Assembly: GCF_013522925.1 (NCBI RefSeq)
Contig: NZ_JAAMQU010000008.1
Location: forward strand, 220,767-284,766
Source: Pseudomonas japonica
GTDB taxonomy: Bacteria; Pseudomonadota; Gammaproteobacteria; Pseudomonadales; Pseudomonadaceae
Length of the DNA stretch: 64,000 nt
Reading direction: 5' to 3'
Below the pieces are notes generated by a model. The model saw only the letters and a program-made list of their open reading frames with translations. It searched no databases and was not told where the DNA came from. The translations under genes and the position numbers were made by a program. How positions within the stretch are numbered: the first letter of the stretch is position 1; every line of letters begins with the position of its first letter. Shown one piece after another: positions 7,834 through 17,058 of the stretch.

Positions 7834-10398
7834 TTACGCGAACACGATTTCCTCGCCTTCCACCTTGGCGTGAATCGAGCTGCCAGGCAGGAAAGCCCCG
7901 CTCAGAATCAGCTGCGCCAGCGGGTTTTCGATCCAGCGTTGAATTGCTCGCTTCAGCGGCCGCGCCCCGTATACCGGGTCGTAGCCAATCGCGATCAGCT
8001 TATCCAAGGCTTCGTCGCTCAGCTCCAGCGCCAGGTCGCGCTCGGCCAGCCTGCTGCGCAAGCGCCCCAGCTGGATCTGCGTGATACCGGCGATCTGCTC
8101 GCGGCCCAGTGGTTCGAAGATCACCACTTCGTCCACACGGTTGATGAATTCCGGCCGGAAGTGCGAGCTGAGGGCATCCATCACCGCCGCCCGTTGCGCT
8201 TCGCGATCCCCTACCAGCTCCTGGATGCGCGCCGAGCCCAGGTTGGAGGTCATCACTACTACCGTGTTGCGGAAGTCCACAGTGCGCCCGTGGCTGTCTG
8301 TGAGCCGGCCATCCTCAAGCACCTGCAGCAGGATGTTGAACACATCAGGGTGCGCCTTCTCTACCTCGTCCAGCAGCACTACCGAGTAAGGTTTGCGCCG
8401 CACCGCCTCGGTCAGGTAGCCACCTTCTTCGTAACCCACATACCCTGGAGGCGCGCCAATCAGCCGGGCGACCGAATGCTTCTCCATGAACTCGGACATG
8501 TCGATCCGCACCATGGCTTCTTCGGTGTCGAACAGGAACTCGGCCAGCGCCTTGCACAGTTCCGTCTTGCCCACGCCGGTCGGGCCCAGGAACATGAACG
8601 AGCCACTGGGGCGGTTCGGGTCGGACAGCCCCGCGCGGGAGCGGCGCACGGCGTTGGAAACCGCAACCACGGCCTCGTTCTGGCCGATCACTCGCTTGTG
8701 CAGCAGGCTTTCCATCTTCAGCAGCTTGTCCCGCTCGCCTTCCAGCATCTTGGACACTGGAATGCCGGTCCACTTGGACACGACCTCGGCGATCTCCTCT
8801 TCGGTTACCTTGCTGCGCAGCAGCTGGTTCTCGGTCTTGCCGTGCTGGTCGACCATCTGCAGGCTGCGCTCCAGGTCCGGGATGATCCCGTACTGCAGTT
8901 CGGCCATACGGCTCAGGTCGCCACGGCGGCGCGCCGCTTCCAGCTCTTGCCGGGACTGTTCGATCTTCTGTTGGATTTGCGCAGAGCCCTGCACCTCGGC
9001 CTTTTCAGACAGCCACACTTCTTCAAGGTCGGCGTATTCGCGCTCCAGCCGGGCAATATCCTCGGTGAGTTTTTCGAGGCGCTTGCGAGCGGCCTCGTCT
9101 TCTTCCTTCTTCAACGCCTGGGATTCCACCTTCAGCTGAATCAGGCGGCGCTCCAGGCGGTCGAGCTGCTCGGGCTTGGAGTCGATCTCCATACGAATAC
9201 GGCTGGCCGCTTCGTCGATGAGGTCGATGGCCTTGTCTGGCAGCTGGCGATCGGTGATATAGCGATGGCTGAGCTTGGCTGCGGCAATGATGGCGCCATC
9301 GGTGATCGCTACCTTATGGTGAACCTCGTAGCGCTCTTTGAGGCCGCGCAGGATGGCGATGGTGTCTTCCTCGCTTGGCTCGTCTACCAGCACCTTCTGG
9401 AAGCGCCGCTCGAGGGCTGCGTCTTTCTCGATGTATTGGCGGTATTCGTTGAGCGTGGTGGCGCCTACGCAGTGCAGCTCGCCACGGGCGAGTGCCGGCT
9501 TGAGCATATTGCCGGCGTCCATCGAGCCTTCGCCCTTGCCGGCGCCGACCATGGTGTGCAGCTCGTCAATGAACAGGATGACCTGCCCTTCCTGCTTGGA
9601 CAGTTCATTGAGCACGGACTTGAGGCGCTCTTCGAACTCCCCGCGGAATTTGGCACCGGCGATCAGCGACCCCATGTCCAGCGACAGCAGGCGCTTGCCC
9701 TTGAGCCCGTCCGGCACTTCGCCATTGATGATGCGCTGGGCCAGGCCTTCGGCAATGGCGGTTTTACCTACGCCAGGCTCACCGATAAGCACGGGGTTGT
9801 TCTTGGTACGGCGCTGCAGCACTTGGATGGTGCGGCGGATTTCGTCGTCCCGGCCGATCACTGGGTCCAGCTTGCCTTCTTCGGCACGGCGCGTGAGGTC
9901 GACGGTGTATTTTTCCAGCGCCTTGCGCGATTCCTCAGCGTTGGGGTCATTTACCGCTTCGCCGCCGCGCAGGTTATTGATGGCGTTTTCCAGGGCTTTC
10001 TTGCTCACGCCCTGCCCGAGCAACACCTTGCCTACCTTGGTGTTCTCGTCCATCGCTGCGAGGAGCACCAGTTCGCTGGAAATGAACTGGTCACCTTTCT
10101 GCTGCGCCAGGCGATCGGCCTGGTTAAGCAGGCGCGCCATCTCCGGCGACATGTTTACATCGCCGGTGGGGTTCTGGATCTTCGGCAGCCGGTCCAGCTC
10201 CTTGGCGAGCTCTTTACGCAGGCCAGCCACATCGAAGCCTACCTGCATCAGCAGCGGTTTGATCGAGCCGCCCTGCTGGTCAATCAACGCCTGCAACAGG
10301 TGCGCAGGCTCGATGGCGGGATGGTCCAGGCCCACCGCCAAGGATTGGGAGTCGGACAGCGCCAACTGCAACTTACTGGTCAAACGGTCTATACGCAT
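7834..10398 (-). CDS. clpB: ClpB disaggregase (Hsp100 AAA+ chaperone)
   Basis: 854 residues; ATP-driven hexamer that extracts polypeptides from aggregates together with DnaK. It starts [16 protein letters not shown] with a Clp N-domain, then AAA1 with Walker [10 protein letters not shown] and [13 protein letters not shown], the coiled-coil middle domain (about residues 400-530, [14 protein letters not shown]), and AAA2 with GPTGVGKTE and [14 protein letters not shown]; the sensor-2 region [10 protein letters not shown] closes it. The ATG at 10398 is preferred over an upstream Met because it matches the family N-terminus and has GGAAGGA just upstream. A heat-shock promoter precedes it. No internal defects seen. 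Confidence 0.98.
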   Translation of the reverse strand: MRIDRLTSKLQLALSDSQSLAVGLDHPAIEPAHLLQALIDQQGGSIKPLLMQVGFDVAGLRKELAKELDRLPKIQNPTGDVNMSPEMARLLNQADRLAQQKGDQFISSELVLLAAMDENTKVGKVLLGQGVSKKALENAINNLRGGEAVNDPNAEESRKALEKYTVDLTRRAEEGKLDPVIGRDDEIRRTIQVLQRRTKNNPVLIGEPGVGKTAIAEGLAQRIINGEVPDGLKGKRLLSLDMGSLIAGAKFRGEFEERLKSVLNELSKQEGQVILFIDELHTMVGAGKGEGSMDAGNMLKPALARGELHCVGATTLNEYRQYIEKDAALERRFQKVLVDEPSEEDTIAILRGLKERYEVHHKVAITDGAIIAAAKLSHRYITDRQLPDKAIDLIDEAASRIRMEIDSKPEQLDRLERRLIQLKVESQALKKEEDEAARKRLEKLTEDIARLEREYADLEEVWLSEKAEVQGSAQIQQKIEQSRQELEAARRRGDLSRMAELQYGIIPDLERSLQMVDQHGKTENQLLRSKVTEEEIAEVVSKWTGIPVSKMLEGERDKLLKMESLLHKRVIGQNEAVVAVSNAVRRSRAGLSDPNRPSGSFMFLGPTGVGKTELCKALAEFLFDTEEAMVRIDMSEFMEKHSVARLIGAPPGYVGYEEGGYLTEAVRRKPYSVVLLDEVEKAHPDVFNILLQVLEDGRLTDSHGRTVDFRNTVVVMTSNLGSARIQELVGDREAQRAAVMDALSSHFRPEFINRVDEVVIFEPLGREQIAGITQIQLGRLRSRLAERDLALELSDEALDKLIAIGYDPVYGARPLKRAIQRWIENPLAQLILSGAFLPGSSIHAKVEGEEIVFA

Positions 10399-10483
10399 GG
10401 AAAGTCCTTCCTGATAAAGGCAGGCCGGAGCGATAACCAACTCCGCATAGATGACGAGACAACCTGCCCGAGATACCGGTTAG

Positions 10484-10509
10484 ATAGGGGCGATTGTTCA
10501 AGATTCAAG
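10484..10509 (-). promoter_or_regulatory. Sigma-32 heat-shock promoter of clpB
   Basis: On the minus strand CTTGAA (10509-10504), a 13-base spacer and CCCCTATCTA (10490 onwards) match the sigma-32 consensus CTTGAAA / CCCCATNT in sequence and spacing. It lies about 85 bases before the clpB ATG. Confidence 0.8.
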
Positions 10510-10542
10510 CAGCAGGCGGCGAACACTGGCTGCAGGAGGGGG

Positions 10543-10577
10543 GCTTGCCACGGTGTGAGTACCGATGTGTGGCAAGC
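10543..10577. repeat. Hairpin in the pgeF-clpB gap
   Basis: A perfect 9-bp inverted repeat (GCTTGCCAC 10543-10551, GTGGCAAGC 10569-10577) lies between the clpB promoter and the pgeF stop. It lacks a T run on either strand and may be a REP-type remnant or a weak terminator for rluD-pgeF. Confidence 0.4.
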
Positions 10578-10640
10578 GCGGACTCTGTGGGAGTAGGCGA
10601 AAGCCTGCGAACTTTCCCGGCTACGCCTACGGCTCTGGAC

Positions 10641-10670
10641 GCCCCCGGATGGCCGGCCCCCGGATGGTCG
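10641..10670. repeat. 15-bp tandem duplication
   Basis: GCCCCCGGATGGCCG at 10641-10655 is followed directly by GCCCCCGGATGGTCG at 10656-10670, differing in one base. It lies just downstream of pgeF; no function is evident. Confidence 0.6.
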
Positions 10671-10687
10671 GCAGCAGTATCAGAGGG

Positions 10688-11443
10688 TCAGGCGGCGCCA
10701 GTTCCTTCGCCAGCCAACCACACCAACGAAGCAAACCGCCCTGTACGCGCCGCACGACGGTAAGAGAACCAACGCGGGTCGGTCACGGTACACAACCCGC
10801 CGCCATACACGGCTTGCACGCCCGCACTCGCCAGGCGCAGGCGGGCCAGGGCGTAGATATCGGCCATCAGCTTTCCAGGGTGCGCCCCCGGCACGAACGC
10901 GGCGGTGGCCTCTGCGTGTTGGGAGGTGAAGGCGTCGCGGACTTCTTCGCCCACTTCGAACGCACTGGGCCCGATGGCCGGGCCGAGCCATACGAGAATA
11001 TCGCCGGGCGGCACGCCAAAACTGGCCACGGTTGCCTCCAATACGCCATTGGCCAGCCCGCGCCAGCCCGCGTGCGCGGCAGCGACCTGTGTACCCGCGC
11101 GGTTGGTGAACAGCGCGGGGAGGCAATCGGCGGTCATGGCGGTGCAGGCAATGCCAGGTGTGGCTGACCAACTGGCATCGGCCTCTGGCTGCCGGGCGGG
11201 GTCGGCCTCTACCACAACGGTGCTGTGCACCTGCCGCAGCCAGGCAGGACGAATACCGTACAGCCCGGCCAGCCGCCGGCGGTTTTCGGCTACGGCAGCA
11301 GGGTGGTCACCCACGTGGTCGCCCAGGTTCAGGCTATCGAACGGGGCCTGGCTAAACCCGCCAGCGCGAGTGGTGACGCAGGCCCGCACGTTGGCTGGCG
11401 CGGGCCAGTCCGGCAGAAGCAGGCTGCCGGAAAGGTCGGTCAT
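10688..11443 (-). CDS. pgeF: Peptidoglycan editing factor / YfiH-family multicopper-like protein
   Basis: 251 residues of the YfiH/PgeF (laccase-domain) family, cytosolic; in Escherichia coli it removes mis-incorporated Ser from UDP-MurNAc precursors. Family landmarks are TTRAGGFSQAPFDSLNLGDH near the N-terminus (split by FS), TADCLPAL, and HAAAGWRG-like AAHAGWRGLANGVLEA with the conserved metal-site His. The ATG at 11443 overlaps the rluD stop by ATGA, the signature of translational coupling, so I prefer it to the upstream Met at 11488. The rluD-pgeF pair is conserved in gammaproteobacteria. Confidence 0.9.
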   Translation of the reverse strand: MTDLSGSLLLPDWPAPANVRACVTTRAGGFSQAPFDSLNLGDHVGDHPAAVAENRRRLAGLYGIRPAWLRQVHSTVVVEADPARQPEADASWSATPGIACTAMTADCLPALFTNRAGTQVAAAHAGWRGLANGVLEATVASFGVPPGDILVWLGPAIGPSAFEVGEEVRDAFTSQHAEATAAFVPGAHPGKLMADIYALARLRLASAGVQAVYGGGLCTVTDPRWFSYRRAARTGRFASLVWLAGEGTGAA

Positions 11444-12402
11444 CCGACGAAGGCCTCGCGGTCCTGCTTGAGCAGGGACGTGAGCCATACGAAGTCGTCA
11501 GGCAACGGCGACTCCCAACCCATGCGCTCACCGGTGGTCGGATGGTCCAGCTCGAGGAAGCGGGCATGCAGCGCCTGGCGCGGGAAGGTTTTCAACGCAT
11601 CGACCAAACTGGCGCTGGCTGCTGGCGGGATGCGGAAGCGGCCGCCATAGGTCGGGTCGCCCACCAGCGGGAAGCCCACATGCGCCATGTGCACGCGGAT
11701 TTGATGGGTACGGCCGGTTTCCAGCTTCACACGCACGTGGGTGTGCGAGCGATAGCGGTCCAGCACGCGGTAATGGCTGACGGCAGGCTTGCCGTTGTCC
11801 ATCACACCCATGCGCTGGCGCTGGGTACCATGACGGCCGATAGGGGCATTGATTTTGCCGCCCGCGGTAACAACGCCCACCACCACGCATTCATAGATGC
11901 GGCTGACGCTGCGCTTTTGCAGCTGGGCGACCAGTTGCGTCTGCGCCTGTAGCGTTTTGGCGACCACCATCAGGCCGGTGGTGTCCTTGTCGAGCCGGTG
12001 CACGATACCCGCGCGCGGCACGTTGACGATGTCCGGCACGTGGTGCAACAGGGCATTGAGCAAGGTGCCATCGGCGTGGCCAGCGGCCGGGTGAACCACC
12101 AGGCCCGCAGGCTTGTTGATCACCAGGATCTGGTCGTCTTCATAGACGATGTCCAGTTCGATGTCCTGGGCGACCCATTCGCCTTGGGCTTCCTGCTCGG
12201 CTTCGAGGGCCAGCACAGCGCCGCCGTGGACTACGTCACGCGGGCGCAACACGGCGCCGTCAACGGTCAGGCGGCCTTCCTTGATCCAGGCGGACAGGCG
12301 TGAACGGGAAAATTCCGCGAACAGTTGCGCGGCAACCTGATCGAGGCGCTGGCCTCCCAGGTCGGGGGTGACTTCGGCGCTAAGCCGGATGATCTCAGAC
12401 AT
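11440..12402 (-). CDS. rluD: 23S rRNA pseudouridine(1911/1915/1917) synthase
   Basis: 320 residues. An N-terminal S4-like RNA-binding domain (GQRLDQVAAQLFAEFSRSRL) is followed by the RluA-family catalytic core with HRLDKDTTGLMVVAKT, which contains the catalytic Asp, and by GRTHQIRVHMAH. The enzyme isomerises uridines in helix 69 of 23S rRNA. It is divergent from bamD, the conserved arrangement in Pseudomonas, and couples translationally to pgeF. Confidence 0.95.
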   Translation of the reverse strand: MSEIIRLSAEVTPDLGGQRLDQVAAQLFAEFSRSRLSAWIKEGRLTVDGAVLRPRDVVHGGAVLALEAEQEAQGEWVAQDIELDIVYEDDQILVINKPAGLVVHPAAGHADGTLLNALLHHVPDIVNVPRAGIVHRLDKDTTGLMVVAKTLQAQTQLVAQLQKRSVSRIYECVVVGVVTAGGKINAPIGRHGTQRQRMGVMDNGKPAVSHYRVLDRYRSHTHVRVKLETGRTHQIRVHMAHVGFPLVGDPTYGGRFRIPPAASASLVDALKTFPRQALHARFLELDHPTTGERMGWESPLPDDFVWLTSLLKQDREAFVG

Positions 12403-12440
12403 GCTTGGCTACACAGGGAAACAGCGCGACCGCACAGCCT

Positions 12441-12470
12441 TTGGTTTCAGCTGCGCGCTTGTGGTTAAAT
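12441..12470 (+). promoter_or_regulatory. Putative bamD promoter
   Basis: TTGGTT (12441-12446), an 18-base spacer and TTAAAT (12465-12470) lie about 90 bases before the bamD ATG in the rluD-bamD gap. Confidence 0.4.
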
Positions 12471-12481
12471 ACGGCGTCTTT

Positions 12482-12503
12482 CGCCCCGGAGGTTCGCGGG
12501 GCG
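12482..12503 (+). other. Stem-loop in the bamD leader
   Basis: CGCCCCG (12482-12488) and CGGGGCG (12497-12503) form a 7-bp G+C stem with an 8-base loop, downstream of the putative promoter and upstream of the ribosome binding region. Confidence 0.4.
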
Positions 12504-12561
12504 CTCATCATAACAGGACGGCCGCGCCCAAGACAGCGGCCGTTAAGGGACGCAAGCCGCC

Positions 12562-13587
12562 ATGCAAGTGAAACACCTGCTGCTGATCGCCATTGTCGGC
12601 CTTACCGCCGCCTGTTCGTCGAACAAGGAAGTGGTCGACGAGAACCTGAGCGAAGCCGAGCTGTACCAGCAGGCCCAGACCGACCTGGATAACCACAGTT
12701 ATACCAGCGCAACGGCCAAGCTCAAGGCGCTCGAATCCCGCTATCCGTTCGGCCGCTACGCCGACCAGGCACAGCTGGAGCTCATCTACGCGAACTACAA
12801 GAACGCCGAGCCCGAGGCTGCCAAGTCCGCCGCCGAGCGTTTCATTCGCCTGCACCCCCAGCACCCGAACGTCGATTACGCCTACTACCTCAAGGGCCTT
12901 ACGTCCTTTGACCAGGACCGCGGCATCGTGGCTCGCTTCCTGCCGCTGGACATGACCAAGCGTGACCCGGGCGCCGCTCGCGATTCGTACAACGAGTTCG
13001 CCCAGCTCACCAGCCGTTACCCGAGCAGCCGCTACTCGCCGGACGCCAAGCAGCGCATGATCTACCTGCGCAACCTGCTGGCAGCCTACGAAATTCACGT
13101 AGCCCATTACTACATCACTCGCCAGGCCTACGTGGCCGCCGCCAACCGTGGCCGGTACGTGGTGGAAAACTTCCAGGAAACCCCCGCCGTGGGTGATGGC
13201 CTGGCGGTAATGGTCGAAAGCTACCAGCACCTGCACCTGGACGACCTCGCCGATACCAGCCTGCAAACCCTGAAGTACAACTACCCGGACCACCCCAGCC
13301 TGCAGGACGGCCAGTTCACGCCGCTCAAGGAAGAGGCAGACAACCGTTCGTGGCTGTCCAAGGCAACCCTGGGCCTGATCGAGGGCGATAACACCCCGCC
13401 GCCGCCGAGCGAAAGCCGCGCCAACCAGGAGTTGGCCAAGCAGTACCAGGACGCGAAGGACAATATCCCGGCTGAACTGCGCCCTGCGGACGAAGGCGGT
13501 ACCGCCGACGAGCCACCGGTCGAAAACGCCGAGCCCACGCCGCACCGTTCGTGGCTCAGCCGCCTGACCTTCGGTCTGTTCGACTGA
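12562..13587 (+). CDS. bamD: BamD, outer-membrane protein assembly lipoprotein
   Basis: 341 residues; essential lipoprotein of the BAM complex that inserts beta-barrel proteins into the outer membrane. The lipobox LTAAC puts the lipidated Cys at 18. TPR-type repeats follow ([29 protein letters not shown] and later copies), with the family hallmark [30 protein letters not shown] split across the second and third TPR. The C-terminal ~80 residues (polar, Pro-rich, ending [14 protein letters not shown]) extend past the E. coli length, as in other pseudomonads. Two copies of a WLSK/RxTxGL motif (about residues 265 and 330) are visible in this tail. Confidence 0.95.
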   Translation: MQVKHLLLIAIVGLTAACSSNKEVVDENLSEAELYQQAQTDLDNHSYTSATAKLKALESRYPFGRYADQAQLELIYANYKNAEPEAAKSAAERFIRLHPQHPNVDYAYYLKGLTSFDQDRGIVARFLPLDMTKRDPGAARDSYNEFAQLTSRYPSSRYSPDAKQRMIYLRNLLAAYEIHVAHYYITRQAYVAAANRGRYVVENFQETPAVGDGLAVMVESYQHLHLDDLADTSLQTLKYNYPDHPSLQDGQFTPLKEEADNRSWLSKATLGLIEGDNTPPPPSESRANQELAKQYQDAKDNIPAELRPADEGGTADEPPVENAEPTPHRSWLSRLTFGLFD

Positions 13588-13690
13588 TCAGCGATGTAAC
13601 GGTCGCTCCTGCAACGGGAGCGACCGCGCTGGCTCTCCCCCGCTTCCCTTGGCTACACTGCGCGCTCCTTCTTGCAGAAGCCCCGCCATC

Positions 13691-13921
13691 ATGATTCGCC
13701 TGCTCTTCTGGATCGCCATCATCGCCGTCGCCGTGTGGGCATGGCGTACCTTCAAGGCGCCCAAGGCTCAACCACCACGCGCTTCGGGCAACACGTTGCC
13801 AATGGTGCGCTGCGCTCAATGCGGCGTGCACCTGCCCAGCGACCGAGCGCTGGCCAGTGGCACACACTGGTATTGCAGCCGCGCCCACCTGGAGCAAGGG
13901 CCCGCCCGGCGTGACCACTGA
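13691..13921 (+). CDS. PP0621-family small membrane-anchored zinc-ribbon protein
   Basis: 77-codon frame encoding a 76-residue protein of unknown function found upstream of pilS in Pseudomonas. One N-terminal membrane segment (LLFWIAIIAVAVWAW) is followed by a basic linker and a CxxC...C motif (VRCAQCGVHL, then WYCSRAHL), likely a small metal-binding knuckle. The ATG at 13691 is chosen over the upstream TTG at 13649 because it begins directly with the hydrophobic segment. Its end overlaps the GTG start of pilS by 11 bases. Confidence 0.8.
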   Translation: MIRLLFWIAIIAVAVWAWRTFKAPKAQPPRASGNTLPMVRCAQCGVHLPSDRALASGTHWYCSRAHLEQGPARRDH

Positions 13922-15503
13922 GGCCTCTGCCAGCGGCAGGGCCCAGGCGCGGCGGATGCTGCGGCTGTACCACCTGTATCGGCTGGTGATCGGCATCAGC
14001 CTGGTGCTGCTTATCTCGAGTGACATGGACAACCGCTTGCTGGAGCTGGCCGATGGCCAACTCTTTCGCATAGGCAGCTGGCTGTACCTGGTGTTCAACC
14101 TGCTGGTAGCACTCACCTTCGGCAACGCTCACCGCTCCGCCAAGGTGTTCAGCCTGTCCACGGCCGACGTGATTCTGCTGGCCGGGTTGTTCTATGCAGG
14201 CGGCGGCACCGCCAGTGGCATTGGCAACCTGATGATTGCCTCGGTGGCGATGAGTAACCTGTTGCTGCGCGGTCGCCTTGGGCTGCTGATCGCCGCCTTG
14301 GCCTCCATCGGTATAATCTACCTGACCTTCTACCTGAGCTTCACCCGCCCTTCGGCCGCCAACGATTACGTTCAGGCCGGCTCGCTGGGCGTGCTGTGCT
14401 TTGCCGTGGCGTTGATCGTGCAGGGTCTCAGCCACCTGCTGCGCACCAGCGAAACCCTGGCCGAGCAACGCGCCAGCGACGTGACCAACCTTGAAGAACT
14501 GAACGCGCTCATCCTGCAGCGCATGCGTACGGGCATTCTTGTGCTGGACGCCCAGCATCGGGTGCAACTGGCGAACCAAGGCGCGCTGGCGTTGTTTGGC
14601 AAGCCGGTGCTCAGCGGCCAGTTGATCAGCGTGCATGCCCCCGACCTGATCGAGCGGCTGCTGCAATGGCGGGTAAACCCTGCCTTGCGGGTGAAGAGCA
14701 TCAAGCTTCAAGCCGACGGCCCGCCCGTGCAGGTGAGTTTTATCGCGTTGAGCCGCGGCGCGGGGCAGCAAACCTTGGTATTTCTGGAGGACTTGTCACA
14801 GATCGCCCAGCAGGCCCAGCAACTGAAACTCGCCGCGCTGGGTCGCCTTACCGCCGGTATCGCCCATGAGGTGCGCAACCCATTGGGCGCGATCAGCCAC
14901 GCTGGCCAGCTGTTGCAGGAATCAGACGCACTGAACGACCCCGATCGTCGGCTGGTGCAGATCATCCTGGACCAGTCCAAGCGCATGAATCTGGTGATCG
15001 AAAACGTACTGCAGCTATCAAGGCGGCGCCCGGCCGAGCCCGAGATGCTTGACCTCTCCGCCTGGTTGAGCGCCTTCGTGACCGAATTCATGGCAACGGC
15101 GCCCAGCCATCATCGGCTGCATGCGCACATTTCCGAAGGCTTGATCGAAACCCGCATGGACCCGCACCACCTCACTCAGGTTGTCACCAACCTGGTTCAG
15201 AACGGCTTGCGCTACAGCGGCCTCAATCACACGCAGGCGCAGGTGTGGCTAAAGTTGGGAGTAGAGCGCGCCAGCGGTTTGCCGATACTGGATGTAGTGG
15301 ATGACGGCCCGGGGATCGCCCCGGAAAAGCTCCAGCACATCTTCGAGCCGTTCTTCACCACCGAAACAAAAGGTACCGGCTTGGGTCTGTATATTTCTCG
15401 GGAGCTGTGCGAAGGCAACCGCGCTCACCTCGATTATCGGCCAGGCGCACAGGGCGGCAGTTGCATGCGTATTACCTTCGCTCACGCTCGAAGACAGGCC
15501 TGA
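13911..15503 (+). CDS. pilS: PilS, membrane sensor histidine kinase for type IV pili
   Basis: 530 residues from the GTG at 13911, the same length I recall for P. aeruginosa PilS; GGAGCAAGG lies about 10 bases upstream. About six membrane helices occupy residues 20-190, followed by a PAS-like region, the H-box GIAHEVRNPLGAISHAG with the phospho-His, and N/G1/G2 boxes (NLVQNGLRYS, VVDDGPGIAPEKL, GTGLGLYIS). PilS controls pilA transcription through PilR and senses PilA in the membrane. The stop is 2 bases before the pilR ATG, so the two are an operon. Confidence 0.95.
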   Translation: MTTEASASGRAQARRMLRLYHLYRLVIGISLVLLISSDMDNRLLELADGQLFRIGSWLYLVFNLLVALTFGNAHRSAKVFSLSTADVILLAGLFYAGGGTASGIGNLMIASVAMSNLLLRGRLGLLIAALASIGIIYLTFYLSFTRPSAANDYVQAGSLGVLCFAVALIVQGLSHLLRTSETLAEQRASDVTNLEELNALILQRMRTGILVLDAQHRVQLANQGALALFGKPVLSGQLISVHAPDLIERLLQWRVNPALRVKSIKLQADGPPVQVSFIALSRGAGQQTLVFLEDLSQIAQQAQQLKLAALGRLTAGIAHEVRNPLGAISHAGQLLQESDALNDPDRRLVQIILDQSKRMNLVIENVLQLSRRRPAEPEMLDLSAWLSAFVTEFMATAPSHHRLHAHISEGLIETRMDPHHLTQVVTNLVQNGLRYSGLNHTQAQVWLKLGVERASGLPILDVVDDGPGIAPEKLQHIFEPFFTTETKGTGLGLYISRELCEGNRAHLDYRPGAQGGSCMRITFAHARRQA

Positions 15504-15505
15504 AC

Positions 15506-16846
15506 ATGACGGCACGGCAAAAGATTCTAATCGTCGATGACGAACCGGACATCCGCGAACTGCTCGAGATCACACTCGGCCGCATGAAGCTGGACACGCG
15601 TGGCGCTCGAAACCTCAAAGAGGCCCGCGACTGGTTGAGCAAGGAAGCCTTCGACCTGTGCCTCACCGACATGCGCCTGCCCGACGGCACGGGGCTTGAG
15701 CTGGTTCAGTACATGCAACAGCGACACCCCAACCTGCCGGTGGCCATGATTACCGCCTATGGCAACGTGGACACCGCCATCAATGCGCTGAAGGCCGGCG
15801 CCTTCGACTTCCTCACCAAGCCCGTGGACCTGCCCCGCTTGCGAGAGCTGGTGGCAACCGCCCTGCGCCTGGTAAACCGTGCCACCGAAGCAGCTACGGC
15901 CGACGACCGGTTACTCGGCCAGTCACCTCCCATGCAGGCCCTGCGCAAGCAGATCGCGCGACTGGCCCGCAGCCAGGCCCCGGTGTATATCAGCGGGGAA
16001 TCCGGCACCGGCAAAGAGCTGGTCGCCCGGCAGATCCACGACCAAGGCCCCCGCTGCGAGCGGCCCTTCGTACCAGTGAACTGCGGCGCGATCCCCACCG
16101 AATTGATGGAAAGCGAGTTCTTCGGCCACCGCAAGGGCAGCTTCAGTGGTGCCATGGAGGATAAGCCCGGGCTGTTTCAGGCAGCAGACGGCGGCACGCT
16201 GTTCCTCGATGAAGTGGCCGACCTCCCCTTGGCGATGCAGGTGAAGTTGCTACGGGCTATCCAGGAAAAAGCCATTCGCAGCGTAGGCGGGCAAAGCGAA
16301 GTGATCGTGGACGTGCGGGTACTGTGCGCCACCCATAAAGACCTCGCCCAGGAAGTACAGGCCGGGCGTTTCCGCCAGGACCTGTATTACCGGCTTAACG
16401 TGATCGAACTGCGGGTACCCCCTTTGCGCGAGCGGCGCGAAGACATCGACCTGATTGCCCAGTGCGTGCTCAAGCGCCTCGCCGCCAGCAGCGGCCTGCC
16501 CCCTGCCCGGCTAGCCACGGACGCCCAGGCCACGCTGCGTCAGTACCGCTTCCCTGGCAACGTGCGAGAGCTGGAAAACATGCTCGAACGTGCCTATACG
16601 CTGTGTGAGAACGACATCATCGAAGCGGCCGACCTGCGCCTGGAAGACCCCGCCCCCCTCCGTGAAAACGGCGAGCACAGCCTGGCCGAGGTGGACAACC
16701 TCGAGGATTACCTGGAGAACATCGAGCGCACGCTGATCCTTCAGGCCCTGGAAGAAACCCGCTGGAACCGCACTGCCGCCGCCCAGCGGTTGAACATGTC
16801 GTTTCGGTCGATGCGCTATAGGCTAAAAAAGCTAGGGCTCGAATAG
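15506..16846 (+). CDS. pilR: PilR, sigma-54-dependent response regulator
   Basis: 446 residues, NtrC family. The receiver domain has D11/D12 and phospho-acceptor D55 (LCLTDMRLPDG). The AAA+ domain has Walker A GESGTGKE, the sigma-54 contact loop as GSFSGA instead of canonical GAFTGA, and Walker B GGTLFLDEVADL; the C-terminus is a Fis-type helix-turn-helix (NRTAAAQRLNMSFRSMRYRLKKL). It activates pilA transcription with sigma-54. The ATG at 15506 matches the family start; longer frames from 15407 run back into pilS. Confidence 0.96.
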   Translation: MTARQKILIVDDEPDIRELLEITLGRMKLDTRGARNLKEARDWLSKEAFDLCLTDMRLPDGTGLELVQYMQQRHPNLPVAMITAYGNVDTAINALKAGAFDFLTKPVDLPRLRELVATALRLVNRATEAATADDRLLGQSPPMQALRKQIARLARSQAPVYISGESGTGKELVARQIHDQGPRCERPFVPVNCGAIPTELMESEFFGHRKGSFSGAMEDKPGLFQAADGGTLFLDEVADLPLAMQVKLLRAIQEKAIRSVGGQSEVIVDVRVLCATHKDLAQEVQAGRFRQDLYYRLNVIELRVPPLRERREDIDLIAQCVLKRLAASSGLPPARLATDAQATLRQYRFPGNVRELENMLERAYTLCENDIIEAADLRLEDPAPLRENGEHSLAEVDNLEDYLENIERTLILQALEETRWNRTAAAQRLNMSFRSMRYRLKKLGLE

Positions 16847-16920
16847 GTGCGACCCCGTTCGCCAGCTTCGCTGGCTCCTCACCGGCCGACGAAACCGGCG
16901 CTATATGTAGGAGGCCTCCA

Positions 16921-16993
16921 CCCTTGTGGGAAGCGGGCGCCCGCTCGCGAAAAAAAAGTCCATTCGCGAGCTGGCGCCCGCTTCCCACAAGGG
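16921..16993. repeat. REPIN-like long inverted repeat
   Basis: Two nearly perfect ~30-bp arms (16921-16951 and 16963-16993) flank an A-rich loop. Each arm has the Pseudomonas REP hallmark GAAGCGGGCG...GCTCGCGAA, arranged head to head, in the pilR-thiO convergent gap. It could also serve as a transcription barrier. Confidence 0.75.
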
Positions 16994-17058
16994 TCCGCTG
17001 TCGCCGCCAGAACAGTGTTTTTCCATGAGAGTGAGCGAAGCTCGCGAACAGGGTAAGC

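Noticed and set aside
7870..10596. 908-codon plus-strand frame over clpB
   Set aside because: Antisense to clpB; repetitive His/Gln/Leu composition with no domain.
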